Assembly: GCA_010094025.1 (NCBI GenBank)
Contig: ML991856.1
Coordinates: 1 to 64,000 of the forward strand
DNA length: 64,000 nt
Source: Viridothelium virens
Lineage: Eukaryota; Ascomycota; Dothideomycetes; Trypetheliales; Trypetheliaceae
Reading direction: 5' to 3'
The position numbers and the translations under genes were made by a program. Under the pieces are notes generated by a model. That model was not told the DNA's origin, made no database searches, and saw only the letters and a program-made list of their open reading frames with translations. Shown in pieces: positions 1 through 10,790 of the stretch; the stretch's first letter is position 1; every line of letters begins with the position of its first letter.

Positions 1-979
1 AATAAATGCCATAGCTATAGCTTATTTTATGCGAAGAGTCTTATTTCACAAAGAATTTCTAAAATTTAGCTATTTGTGTGGGGGCTAGCGTATCGTACAA
101 TAGTATCGTTATCATACCGTATCATACGATAAAAATACCGCCGATACTATCGGCGATAATCGTACCGTTGCCCAGTCTGGTGGGTAAGAGCGAGACGGGT
201 GCACGAGCCACCTCATTGTTTACCGCATATCGCATGGCTAGCTCTACCTTCTGATCAGCTCGACCCTAGAGTATCACCGTACCATCCTTTTTCTCTCACG
301 CCATTCGTGCCCTCATCGTTTCTGGTCCCAGCTTCTGCACATCACGTATCGAACCCTACAGCATACATGGACCGGCATCCTCCCGAACACGGTCTTACCA
401 GCGGCTGTTGCAGTCCACTTTTCTCCACTCCAGATTGATAGCCATGACGCTAAGGTACTGTGCCATTGTCTTGCCTGAGACGTCCGATCCTTGCAATCGT
501 GCTGGCCAATCAATACAGATGATCGTCCTCCCACGCCTCATCTGGTCACTTGCTCGGCTGAAAAAATGTAGCGAACTTTGAGGCGAGACAAGCGGGAGGA
601 GTTCTTGCAAATTAACTATTAGTGCTCACTCTTGCTGCCTGGAGAAGGAGCCCCTGCTAATTGTTGGACTGTGATGCCGCATGGGGCTTGTGCCGTCAAC
701 CTACTTATCCTTCGCATGCGGATGATCGAAGCTGGTCGTGAATCCCGCATACTGTACGACTTAGACGACGAGGCTCAATGCTCGACGACATTGCCCAAAC
801 CCTCTACCACAATTTAGGCATTACATTTCTCATAGAAGCTCCCACAGTATCCGCCAAGTTGCAAAGCTGGGGAGCGCACTCTGGTCTGGACGTTACACAC
901 AGACTGTCAAACCATCTGTCCTCAAAACTTTTTTCAGCAGGTATATATCAATACCTTGGGCTTGGTAGACACCATTACC
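1..979. other. No gene recognised at left edge
   Basis: No reading frame here resembles a known family. The open frames are short and give proteins without recognisable domains. The stretch from about 90 to 175 is rich in short TATCGTA/ATCATACG-like words and palindromes. The right end is probably the promoter of the membrane-protein gene that starts at 980, although an additional 5' exon of that gene cannot be excluded. Confidence 0.5.
140..154. repeat. 15-bp inverted repeat in a TATCG-rich patch
   Basis: GCCGATA-C-TATCGGC is a perfect 7-bp inverted repeat with a one-base centre. It sits in an AT-rich patch (about 90-175) made of related words such as CGTATCGTAC, ATCATACGAT and GATAATCGTACCG. 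It may be a transposon-end remnant or a local low-complexity patch. No transposase is seen nearby. Confidence 0.55.
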
Positions 980-2482
980 ATGACCTATGTCAATAAAGAA
1001 AGTGTTACCGCCATTGGCATCATATTCCCGGTGCTGACTACTATATCGCTTGCCGTGCGAACTTACGGTTGTCGAAGTTTTTCTGGAAAGCTGGAGATTG
1101 ATGACATTCTTGTTGTTCCTGCTGCTGTGAGTTTTAGCTGGATCATCTATCTTGAATGAATGCTGTTAAACGGCTAACAAGACTTGCCAGCTCCTTACCA
1201 TAGCTGCCGGTGTAGCCATGGTCATAGGTAAGAGGCTACCTTGACATAAACTGAACGCTATGCCCTAAGCTTGCTCTACAGGAGCACAAATGCAAATAAT
1301 CGGTGACCACTCTTTGCCAGCGATCACTGCGAAAGAACAGCACCAACTTGGAAAGGTTTGTCTGCCATCATCTCCTGCTCTCACAGATCAGGAGACCTAC
1401 GCTAAAATAGAGCAATTCAGTTTGAGTACGCTTTCTGGATAGGCCATGTGCTTGATATAGGTTTCATCAAATTGACGCTCTTGTTCTTATTCCGCCGCGT
1501 ATTTAAAGGTGAGTCTCGGGTTTCCAGAACTTAGTACAACGCTGCATTAAGACGTGAACTGATTGTTCCCTACGTGGCGATGAAAGGCCATGCTTACCGA
1601 ACACCCTTTGATTATGCCAACTGGACCCTCATCATTCTTGTCCTTACCTGGACTGTCGTATTCCTTTGTTTCGAAATATTTGCATGCGGCATACATCCGT
1701 CCGTGAGCTGGGCCAGCTTGACTTCGCTTCGGACTCAGTGTGTAGACACGTTTTCAATGCAAACTGGCTGCGCAGCATTCAGTTGGGTCTTGGACATTGC
1801 TATTCTGGTTGAGCCGCTGTTTGTTGTCAGTATATCATAACGAGAGATGTTTTGAGCTGTCCTCTAACACGCTGTCAGATCAGCTCGCTGAATATGAGTC
1901 TTCGGAGGAAGCTCCAGGTGTCTGTCGTCTTTCTTTTGAGTACCTTGTAGGTCTATTCAAGGTAAATTATTTGGCCTTGTAGATATGACACTAATTTCTA
2001 TGCAGTGCCGTGGTTGCAGGACTTTTGAGAATGATCGTTTGGATTCAGATACAAGTTCAAGGTACTAAGCACCAATATGATCACGTCCTTGGCACAATTC
2101 TGCCATTGATCGATCAAGAAGGTATGAAGAACCCTAGAGGCTGATGCTCCACCGTCACTAATCAGTATCCTTTGTAGGCATCGTCTCAATTGTCCTCTTC
2201 TGGACGTATATTGAGATTGGCGTGGGATTCCAAGTGGCTTGTCTTCCTCCATGCGCTCGGCATCTTGATGAAGTATCTTTAACTGGCGTTATGTCCAGAC
2301 TTCGCTCGCTCCCATCCGTGCTCTCGTTATCTAAGAGAAGTGGAAGCTCGCGCTCTGATACGAGCAAGGGGAATACGGAAGGGTCGCAGAGGATTTGGGC
2401 ATCAACGTATCAGCCCAAGGACTCATCGGATCAGCCTTATGATGACGAGTATGAGCTCATACAGGGTTCGAATCGAGTCTGA
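980..2482 (+). CDS. Fungal rhodopsin-domain (SAT4-type) integral membrane protein
   Basis: Predicted seven-helix membrane protein of the fungal rhodopsin-domain family (SAT4-like), function unknown. My model has eight exons: 980-1126, 1191-1227, 1282-1355, 1421-1508, 1587-1825, 1879-1946, 2006-2121 and 2178-2482, giving 357 residues in frame. Family features are the early Asp pair in the EIDDILVV segment after the first helix, a run of hydrophobic helices, the conserved NMSLRRKLQV loop, and a final helix ending VACLPP. A polar Ser-rich tail follows. The start is the ATG at 980. The donor at the end of exon 5 (GTCAGT) is the weakest junction. Members of this family often sit beside secondary-metabolite genes, but nothing shows that this one belongs to the cluster. 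Confidence 0.72.
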
Positions 2483-3911
2483 GAAGGAAGAGCATCTTCA
2501 AGATCCAGACATTTATGCCGATGGAAGATGCTTGCTTATTTTGCCGTGGATGTAGTCATTATCTGGGTCTTGGTTGATCTCTCTCGACTCAAGTATCCGC
2601 ATTTTTCTTGTATTCATCACCAGTAAGGCAGCTGCGTGATATGATGCACAGAATAATACTTGCCTTCTTCATGATGGGCTGAGTGATCACTCTGACCGCC
2701 AGAGAGCCTTGATATGTTGATATAGTGTTTCATAGTTTCATAAAGACCAGCAAGACACAACTGTTTCAGTTCATATAAAACTTAAATTTGTAGGGTTCCA
2801 ATTATTTCAGACTTCCAGATAGTCTATATAGAGAGTGGTGAGGGTAACAGTGGATACAGTAGTAGAGTTATCAACAAGGTCAGAGGTGGAATCACGGGTA
2901 ATTTACCGATGAAGAACCTCATATTAGGTACCTACCTACTTATCTAGCCACGAGACGAGTGCGAGGTTGAACGTCAATCTTGGACCTCAATATCATACCA
3001 AGATTTCTATATAGCCTCCTCCAATGAATTAACTACGCGACTGTATAATAAGAAGCAGAAACAAGCCTCTGTTTCAGTATCAGATGTATATCGACCATTC
3101 TGGTGGCGGCGTAGTAGAGAGACTGAACGAACAAGAAGACCATTCTCCTGAAGGCAGGGAAGATGACTAGTCTATCGCCGCAATACTCATGCGAATGAAG
3201 CCGACCCTCCAGACAGTCGGTTTGTTATACGGGCGCACAATAGTCGGATGGCCAGAGTACTCTAGCAGTCACTGGCGCGTTTTAGCGCAATTACCACAAG
3301 CACGAAGAAAAATAGACAAATTACCATCTGTCCTTCTTCTGTATGCTGGCACCGCGCCGACCAGGTTGGTACATCAGTTGCATATATCTTTTGATCCTTA
3401 CCCCCAACAAATATGTTATCTCAATACGCAAGCCTATGTTAAGATGAGTTATTGTAGTGATCCTACAGAACCCTTAATTCGGAAGATCGAGTATGGCGTC
3501 CTAAGACTCCTCGGGTAAGATTGTAGTCCCATTTGGAGGAGTCTGCATCAATGCATGTGCATTTTCGTTCGGGGTTTCTCCGGAATCGTCTTTCAAGCCG
3601 GCATCGTTCGGCTTTGGCGTATACCGATCTGCATATCGGAGCACCGAGCCGCTTTCTGACCAAGTTTACTCTGAGGCCGGTTTGAAGAATGCACGTGAAA
3701 TCTAAGCGCTGCAAACGATTCACAGCGCATTGGCTTGACGAAGGATCGGATTACTGAGATTAGTAGTACATTGATGAAGAAGTGGAAACCCAAATGGCGA
3801 CAGCCGTCTATAGTCTATACTCTGAGCGTAAATTAAGGAGCGAAAGCCAGGGACAAGAGAAGACTACATACGCACCCACGTCCCTGATCGCACGCATGCA
3901 ACATTATCGAA
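2483..3911. other. Gene-free spacer upstream of the methyltransferase-like gene
   Basis: No convincing gene. A 109-codon open frame at 3189-3518 has no recognisable domain and no good start context. Around 2935-2954 there is a TAGGTACCTACCTACTTA patch, one of several such intergenic words in this window. The right end must contain the promoter of the gene at 3912. I saw no TCG-N5-CGA site in it. Confidence 0.5.
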
Positions 3912-5460
3912 ATGGCTCCTTCTATTCAGAGAAAAATTTCGCCGCTATCACCGTTACAGCAGTATGCAAAGGACGTGAGCGCAGCAGCAGACATCCTCAC
4001 AGCCTTCTGCATCGAGCAGGGCCTGCCGCAACCCTCTTTCGGAGCACAGGCACCTAGCGTAACAATCCCCTACAGTGCTCCTGCAGAGGTTCAAGATGCG
4101 AGGCAGCAACTGATCTCCTCTGCTGCCGACTTGCAAAAGCTTGCTACCGAGCCCGCGGAATTCCTCCAAAACCAGGCAATTCATGTGAGTCAAGAGGTTT
4201 CGTATTTGCCAGATCTTGTTCTTCTTACCACGTTTGCAGTATCAACATCTGTCTTGTTTGCGCTGGCTTGTGGAATTCGAAATCTTCAAACACACTCCTT
4301 GCGGTGAATCCATCTCGTACGAGAAACTTGCGAATAATGCCAAAGTTCCCGAGTTCCAGCTGCGAAGTGTTACTCGCATGGCCATGACGAGCAACCTTCT
4401 TTGTGAGCCCACTCCAGGTCATGTGTCCCACAACGCAGTATCTGCGCTCTTCGTCAAGGACTGGAAGCAGCTTGAATGGGCGAACTTCATGACGACTGTC
4501 TCCATGCCGGCAGCCGCTGGCTTTGCCGAAGCGACTCGAAGGTGGGGCGCGGACGATGAACAGAATCATGTTGCTTTTTGTGTCGGGATGAAGACTGAAA
4601 AGTGGCCATTCGAGTACTGGGCACAGTCCAAAGAGCTTTCCGACCGGTTTGCTCGCTACATGACAAGTGTGCAATCCAGTCACAGCACGAGCCTTGAGCA
4701 TCTTGTGAACGGATTTGACTGGGCCAGGCTTGGTGCAGGGGTCGTAGTTGATGTAAGCATTGTTCCATAGCGTCATGCGTGATACTCGCAGTCCTGTACC
4801 TGCTTCTGAATTCTCACAATTCAGGTCGGCGGATCCACGTGTAGTAGCACGATTGCACTGGCGAACGCGTTCCCAGAACTCACTCTTGTCACCGAAGACC
4901 TTCCTGACACAATCGCCAACGCAACAAAGCTGCTTTCCGCCCAGCCCCAATCCATCAGTCGGCGCATTTCGGCCCAGGCTTACAACTTCTTTACCCCTCA
5001 GCCTATCCAGGATGGGGACATCTACCTTTTCCGCATGATCATGCACGACTGGAAGAACGCAGAATGCGTCGCGATCCTTCGCAACCAGCTCAAATCCCTG
5101 AAAGCGAAGCCATCAGCGCGAGTGCTCATCATGGATACTGTGCTTCCACCCCCAGGCTCCATTAGCAGCGTCGAGGAGGCCATTCTGCGGGTAAGAGACT
5201 TGGCCATGATCCAGTCATTTAACAGTACAGAGCGAGATCTCACGGAGTTTGAAGAGTTATTCAGAGAAAGCAAGGACGAGGATGGTTCGTTGGTTTTGCA
5301 GAATGTCATCAGGCCCGCGGGAAGCGTAATGTCGGTTCTCGAGGTTGCATATGAGAGGTTCGGAGAGTGTTCAATCGCTAAGGAACATGCAAGTGAAGCG
5401 GATGGCCTCTATGTAAATGGAGACAGTGTTGTGGTCAACGCAAGTACAAAGGTGGTCTAG
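3912..5460 (+). CDS. O-methyltransferase-fold protein (OMT or AflS/AflJ-like co-activator)
   Basis: Three exons (3912-4184, 4240-4752, 4825-5460) join in frame to 473 residues. The N-terminal half is the helical dimerisation/winged-helix part of fungal class I-like O-methyltransferases, with segments LQKLATEPAEFL, CLRWLVEFEIF and EPTPGHVSHNA. The SAM-binding loop starts at residue 260 (VVDVGGSTC), and the catalytic-type MIMHDWKNAE motif follows. The C-terminus has the usual LRVRDLAMIQSFNS and GSVMSVLEV segments. The third glycine of the SAM loop is replaced by Thr-Cys. The same fold includes AflS/AflJ-type co-activators that work with AflR. The gene lies tail-to-tail with an AflR-like regulator, so both roles are open. 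A retained HDW motif favours an enzyme methylating a phenol of the polyketide; the altered loop and the context favour the co-activator. Confidence 0.85.
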
Positions 5461-6010
5461 GATGGCTATCTGCCACAAGAGAGCGACGATCAGCCTTCAT
5501 CTTGTGATTTTCCAAGTTTAGTAGACCCAACAGTGATTAGTACATCGTTTCAATTCATGGGCAAAGGAACGTATGCTCTAGAACTAAGCCAAGCTGGCTC
5601 TATTTCTGCTGGAGGTCTACTTACGCGGTCCTTCGTCATGCTTCGAGAGATTTGGTGTCTCATGACTGTTTTGCAAAGCTGCAGCAGCAAGAGAACTTCA
5701 TTTTTTGATGCCTTCCTCTCCGTCCGTTTAACGAGCTACAAAGGCGAGCTATAACCAAATCATAGGTCTGCTGCAGCTTGGTACGGCTTATACTGTTTGG
5801 ATGGCCATTCATGGCCATTCATTACGCCGCTTGTACCATGTGTTGGATTGGATTATATGAAGCTGAGTGTCCTTGTTGGTATTGAGTGGACCCTCATCGT
5901 GGTGTCTCTGCGTAATCGGATACGCAGACCTCATGGCAACAAGACCAGAGATTGGTTCATCTTTCATATTAGCGACGCTTTTTTGGAGGCGTAACTTTTG
6001 GTGTCCTTAC
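5461..6010. other. Convergent 3' flanks
   Basis: Spacer between the ends of the methyltransferase-like gene (+) and the first AflR-like gene (-). It holds both 3' ends. No coding or structured element is recognised. Confidence 0.55.
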
Positions 6011-7867
6011 CTACGAGAGGACCGTAGCAGTCCTTTTTGCCTTGGATGAGGCGGATCTTGACAAAGTCGTCTCCTGGATTAGATGTTTTAACTTTTCTCG
6101 CAACAACCCCTCCGTGTACCGAGTAATTGGTACTGAATACTTCGACATCGGCTTTTCTGGCCCATCAGCAATGCAAAAGCGTCGCTCAAACAGGTCCAGT
6201 AAGGGTTCAATCCTAGCCTCAGCCTCGCGTGTTACTAGCATGATGCGCACTGTCGAGATGTCTAAACCCTCCATCTGATAGGAACCCAGGGTAATGGGCA
6301 AACCTATAGCATGCTCGTGCGACCCAGGTTGAAAAGCGGCAGCGGGTGAGTCAGACTGTGAAGTATCGGTTTTTGCAGCTGCCGCGTACCAATTGAGCAG
6401 TTTGGAGATAGCAATTCCGATGAGTGACCCGAGTTGTCGGTCAAGGCTGCAACTGCAATGCATTACGCATTCGAGAGTGTGAACGACCTGGAACACCATA
6501 CGTTGGCCCGAAGATTACTTGAACCTCTACAGCATTGCAGGAGAGTCGGTGAATTGGAACATACCTGTTTATTGCGGGCAAGCACGACGTCCACACTTGG
6601 AATCTGTGCTGCGACAGAAGGTTGATGTGAGCGGCATGTGGGCTTGGGTACGTGCAAAGAAGTGATAATGTCGATTACTGTACTCAAACAATCGGTTTCA
6701 TTGCTGTCATGGCTGTCATGGCTGTCAAAGGTATCCATGCGGCTGTCGGTGCTGTTGCGATCATCCATTCGGGTGGAATTGGCGGTATTGGTGATATTTT
6801 GATCGGGTGCTTGATCCGGTGATGTTGAGGTGTGGTGTTGGATGGCGGCGGTGCCTGGTGTCCCTTTCATCGTAACTGCCGTATCTGGCGCCACTTCCGC
6901 AGCTGGCCATGTCTGACTAGGCGCACTGTTGAAGACGTTGATGTCGCTGAAGTCCAGGGGTTAGCCTATCTGCCTACGAGCCTTCGTAACTACGTAGCAA
7001 TTCTAAATTGGGCCTGTTTATAGCAAATGTTGCAGTGAAGGACGTATGGCTTGTCATCAGACTAGATGCCCAAGCCATGTTGATACAAATCTCACGTACC
7101 TCATGAAGTCGTCCCAATCGAATACGGAAGGATCTGCGAGAAAAGGAAAGTCTCCGATACCATTCGAGAGTTCATGATTTACATGATCAGTACCGGGGTC
7201 GGGGATTGACTGAGCACCGTGAGCTTGATCGCCAGGATTTAAATTGGAGACCGAAGCTAAAGCTTTAATTGTTAGTCGTTTCGCAACAAAGTAGCCCCCA
7301 ATGCACATGCAGACAGTAAGACTTGGTTAGCATGGGAAACTTTTACTCACTTGATTCATGAGTCATCGTGGGATAGATGCTGGGATTTGAAATTGAGGTC
7401 TCCGGCGATGGCGAATGCGCAGATACGCCGGGTACAGCAGAGCCTCTAGTCCTTTTGGATTGCTGGGCTCGACCTTTACGACGAGAGACCTACAAGATAC
7501 GACAAGTCAAATTCTGGAGTCAGAAGCGGGAGATGATACCAATACGTACGGCGTAGTTGCAGGGCAGGGATTTGGCGCTGCACCGTAAGCATACTGGCCT
7601 GTAAGTAGGTCAGTCAAGGTGCAACGCTGATCCGTCGATGCAGAACCAGGATCTTGCACATCTTCAGGACTTGGCAAAGGAACTGCAATGGAGAAAGTGC
7701 TTTAGCACGGACGGCAATTCGTCATACCTCTCTCTGTTGCACTTGACTTTGGCGAAGCTGCACATATCACCTGATTTTAGCCTTTAGCTTATAAACAACT
7801 TCAGTCAGGGCGTGTCTGCATTCATACAGCTAGCTCGGACGGTGCTGGTGCCGGCAGGCTTCCCCAT
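6011..7867 (-). CDS. AflR-family Zn2Cys6 transcription factor 1
   Basis: The gene is built from small exons, so no single reading frame shows it. My model has seven exons: 7828-7867, 7728-7770, 7550-7598, 7351-7489, 7100-7262, 6565-6946 and 6011-6487, giving 430 residues. The zinc cluster is complete: cysteines 14, 17, 24, 31, 34 and 41 (C-x2-C-x6-C-x6-C-x2-C-x6-C), followed by a basic linker (VSRRKGRAQQSKRTR). Intron 1 splits the codon of the first cysteine. The C-terminal half matches the AflR domain, with the CSCSLDRQLGSLIG and ITRYTEGLLREKLKHL segments. The middle is Ser/Thr/Asp-rich, with a DSHDSHDS repeat. Length is close to that of AflR. It is likely the pathway-specific activator of the neighbouring polyketide genes. 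Direct targets are inferred, not shown. Confidence 0.85.
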
Positions 7868-8526
7868 ACTTCCATATGAAGGGAGACCAAGTGATCAGGA
7901 TAGCTTGAGCTTTAGCGGTCTATTAAGATGCAAGCGGCCGTTCGTAAAAAGGATTAGTAAGACTTAATTGTTGAGTGTAATGTATGACGAAGAGATGTTT
8001 GGGTGCTTGGGTGCTTGGGTGCTTGGATCACGTCTGCGGCCAGATCGACGCTAGGATCAGCGCTAGAGGCAGCATCCTTGCACCGAGCTTTGCACTTTAC
8101 TCATCTCGGCATCCAGTACCCTACTAGCTATCCCCTATCTTGGCCGCAAGCTTGAAGTCACAACGCCTATTTGCAGCAACGGCCATGCATGCTTTTGTTC
8201 CTCTAGATTGACAGTTCAGCTTTTTATACAATCCGTGTGCAATATTCGGAGTGACATCGTATGAGCGTGTGTCCCGGCTCATAGAGAGCAATGAAGAGCA
8301 TTGCTGCAACAGAGGCTTTTGTTTCGGCTAAAAGCAAGTTCAGGAGATGCTCCGTAGCCGCATGTAAGCATGAACGCAAATTGATGTGATGTATCTTGTG
8401 TTATCTGATACATCCTTGCTGAGAATTCATCGACTACAGTAGGCTGACTCGAAACCGTTCGTCTCTCATCACGACATCCACAAACACGATAAACTCCTTC
8501 GCACGTTTTCAGACAAAGGCCGACGG
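7868..8526. other. Promoter region of regulator 1 and 3' flank of regulator 2
   Basis: No gene is recognised. It contains the upstream region of the 6011-7867 regulator and the 3' end of the 8527-9819 regulator. A three-copy 8-bp tandem repeat lies at 8001-8026. I found no exact TCG-N5-CGA site by eye. Confidence 0.5.
8001..8026. repeat. Short tandem repeat (GGGTGCTT)x3
   Basis: Three perfect copies of GGGTGCTT followed by GG, about 135 bp upstream of the start of regulator 1. It may be a simple slippage repeat or a protein-binding array. Confidence 0.8.
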
Positions 8527-9819
8527 CTAACCGGCCTGTGCCATTCGGTCGGTCACCTCATCGGTCATGCCTTTCAAACGACACATGACTGAAGCGCCCA
8601 ACGCTCCTAGCAGATCGCTGCCGCCTCTTTGCATGTCCTGCTCATAGCGCTTCATGAACTGTGTTACAAGACTAGCCACTTGTGGGAGCTGCTCAAGGAT
8701 GTGCATGGTCTTCGTGGTGAAATCGCTGTCATCTCTCAGATTCCTGGCTCCGATCTCAAGGGACGTGGCAAGATTGCGCATGATAGTATTCATGGGCGAA
8801 CGCTTGAAAGTGGACCGTTTTGACTTTGATGAGTGATCGATCTGCGACGGAGCAGTCCCGTGCAGCATGGCTTCGAGCATGTCTAGCAGGGCGATACAAA
8901 CTGTAATAACGAGGAGCCCGACATCACCCCGCCTTGAACAAGGACAGATGAGAATGGTGGAGGCTCGCTTGATCGCTACAGCTACAGTCTGGAACTGGAC
9001 ATTTGCGTCGTGCGTGGCTGAGGATGACGTCGGGGAGACTGGTCCCGTAGAAGTTGAAGACGAAGACGGAGAAATCTGCCTGGGAGTGGACGTGCTCAGA
9101 CGTTGTAATATGCTCATGGCCACTATTGCGCAATCGGCATCATCGTTAGGCATTGAAGCTTTGTCCGCCTCGCCGTGAGAAAAGACCGACTCCAGGCTTG
9201 ATTCGCTTAGTCCGTGGTGGTGCAATGTGGTTGGCACACTCGAAACGTTGGTGGAGAAAGTCAGGTTGGAAGGATGGGCACTACCGCAGTCTGCAGCACC
9301 GTTCCCTTCGAGGTCGACCATGGAGAAGTCATCCTTCTGTTCCAAGCCCACCTGGTTTCTTGTGAACGGGATGCCGCTGGTAAGTTTATTCCAGTTGCTG
9401 TTCGAGAGCGATTCCAAGTTTGTGAAATTGAAAGTCTCATTGTCGTCAAAAGTACCTGCAGGAGCACTGTAGGGATCATGGCCTTGGCCGCCGGTTGAAT
9501 TTGTCTGAACGTTTTGCCGTGCGTCTGTCTTCGTCTCCACATCATCTCCCACCGTTTCTTCCGAAGAATACTTCCTTTTCCGAACTCGTCTCGCCGGGCT
9601 GTAAAAGCATGGGTAACCAAGTCTTGCGCAACGACTGCAGACTGGCCTTCTCTTGTCACACCGAACTTTGGAAGCCGAACCTATCAAAGGATCGTATGAG
9701 CACATTTTGTCCCGATAATTGGCATGGAACAGAATGTGTGGAAGCGTTGACTCACACATATCGCATGTATCCTTCAATCTGTGGGCTTCGTTTGGGGCAA
9801 TCGCTGCTGCCGTGCTCAT
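8527..9819 (-). CDS. AflR-family Zn2Cys6 transcription factor 2
   Basis: Two exons (9756-9819 and 8527-9680) join in frame to 405 residues. The 75-nt intron splits the codon of the second cysteine of the zinc cluster. Once joined, the cluster is complete: cysteines 19, 22, 29, 36, 39 and 46, with the same spacing as regulator 1 and segments DMCSASKVRC and PVCSRCARLGYPC. A basic linker (SPARRVRKRKY) follows. The middle is Ser/Thr/Asn-rich. The C-terminal part (from about CPCSRRGDVGLLVITVCIALLDM) is the AflR-type domain with a terminal helical region. The ATG at 9819 is chosen because the open frame farther upstream has no ATG. It probably co-regulates the cluster. Both zinc clusters are alike in spacing but not in linker, so this is an old paralogue or an independent recruit. 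Confidence 0.88.
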   Translation of the reverse strand: MSTAAAIAPNEAHRLKDTCDMCESTLPHILFHANYRDKMCSYDPLIGSASKVRCDKRRPVCSRCARLGYPCFYSPARRVRKRKYSSEETVGDDVETKTDARQNVQTNSTGGQGHDPYSAPAGTFDDNETFNFTNLESLSNSNWNKLTSGIPFTRNQVGLEQKDDFSMVDLEGNGAADCGSAHPSNLTFSTNVSSVPTTLHHHGLSESSLESVFSHGEADKASMPNDDADCAIVAMSILQRLSTSTPRQISPSSSSTSTGPVSPTSSSATHDANVQFQTVAVAIKRASTILICPCSRRGDVGLLVITVCIALLDMLEAMLHGTAPSQIDHSSKSKRSTFKRSPMNTIMRNLATSLEIGARNLRDDSDFTTKTMHILEQLPQVASLVTQFMKRYEQDMQRGGSDLLGALGASVMCRLKGMTDEVTDRMAQAG

Positions 9820-10790
9820 GATACAAGTGATAGCACTTTTATGCTTGTTTGATACAGGCAAGGCCCTTCAAAGCCACGTGCTGTTTATGAGTTTCTCCAA
9901 TGCTACTCCAACGTTCAACTCTCAACTGATTCAAATATCCTCATCAAGCAGCTGACATAATAGCCTTGACCGTGTTACATTACTATTAATCATAGATGAA
10001 AGAGGAAACAGTGCACCTTTAGCCGAGAAGGCGTGCTTCTTATCAAGCCCCCTGCCGCGCAGTGTCTTTGTGGCTGATGCAATCCAGATCTTCAACCGCA
10101 ACAACTCCTATTCCTTCTTTCAACGCAACTGAAGTATTCTTTAAGGTTCAAAGATTTTGACTGCGATATTCAGAATCTCGAGTCAAAGTTTTCTTGTGGT
10201 GCCGACTTTTTTTTGGGTTGAACTCAATCTTTTGGCAAATCATAGTGGTTTGATAGGCTCGAACTCTTCGGTATTCCGTTCTGAAGTATGGTCGCACAGC
10301 CTCCCATTGATGACAACATGCGAAAGACCGGGCTCCACAAGTGGCGGCAGGTCGGGCGGGGGCATTCCACAAGCCAAATTCTGACCCCGAACTCACACTT
10401 TACGTCGATGTGTAATGTCAGCCGGGATCTGCATTACATACTCCAAAGCACTTTACCTCTAGTCCGTTCAACGTCAGGCCCGCCACATGGCTTAGGCGCC
10501 AATTTTTGTTCCTCTCAAATCGCTTCCATAACCAACCACCGTTCAAGATCTTGTCTCGAGCCATGTGGCGCTTGTTAGGTCACGGTTTTGATTTGAGAAT
10601 ATTAAATTTCGACGACTGTCGCAGTGCCGAAGCACCCGCAGTCCAGGCTTTGTAGGAAACCCGAAACGCCCAAGCCGAAGCATTTTCACATCCAATTGCT
10701 TCAATCACGTCATGCATGCAAAACAAGAATCATGTATATTTCATTCTAGAAACTTAAGGTGGATCGAACCTCCACGTGGCTACGCGCTCG
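9820..10790. other. Spacer between regulators 2 and 3
   Basis: Upstream region of regulator 2 and 3' flank of regulator 3. Open frames here are under 100 codons and have no family resemblance. No exact TCG-N5-CGA motif was seen. Confidence 0.5.

Noticed and set aside
2455-2485. GGTTCGAATC box resembling a tRNA T-arm
   Set aside because: It is inside the coding end of the membrane-protein gene, and no other tRNA arms are present around it.
3189-3518. 109-codon plus-strand frame upstream of the methyltransferase-like gene
   Set aside because: No domain, unusual composition, and no supporting splice or family evidence.
4225-5046. 273-codon minus-strand frame
   Set aside because: It is antisense to the methyltransferase-fold gene, whose splice sites and motifs are convincing; the antisense protein shows no domain.
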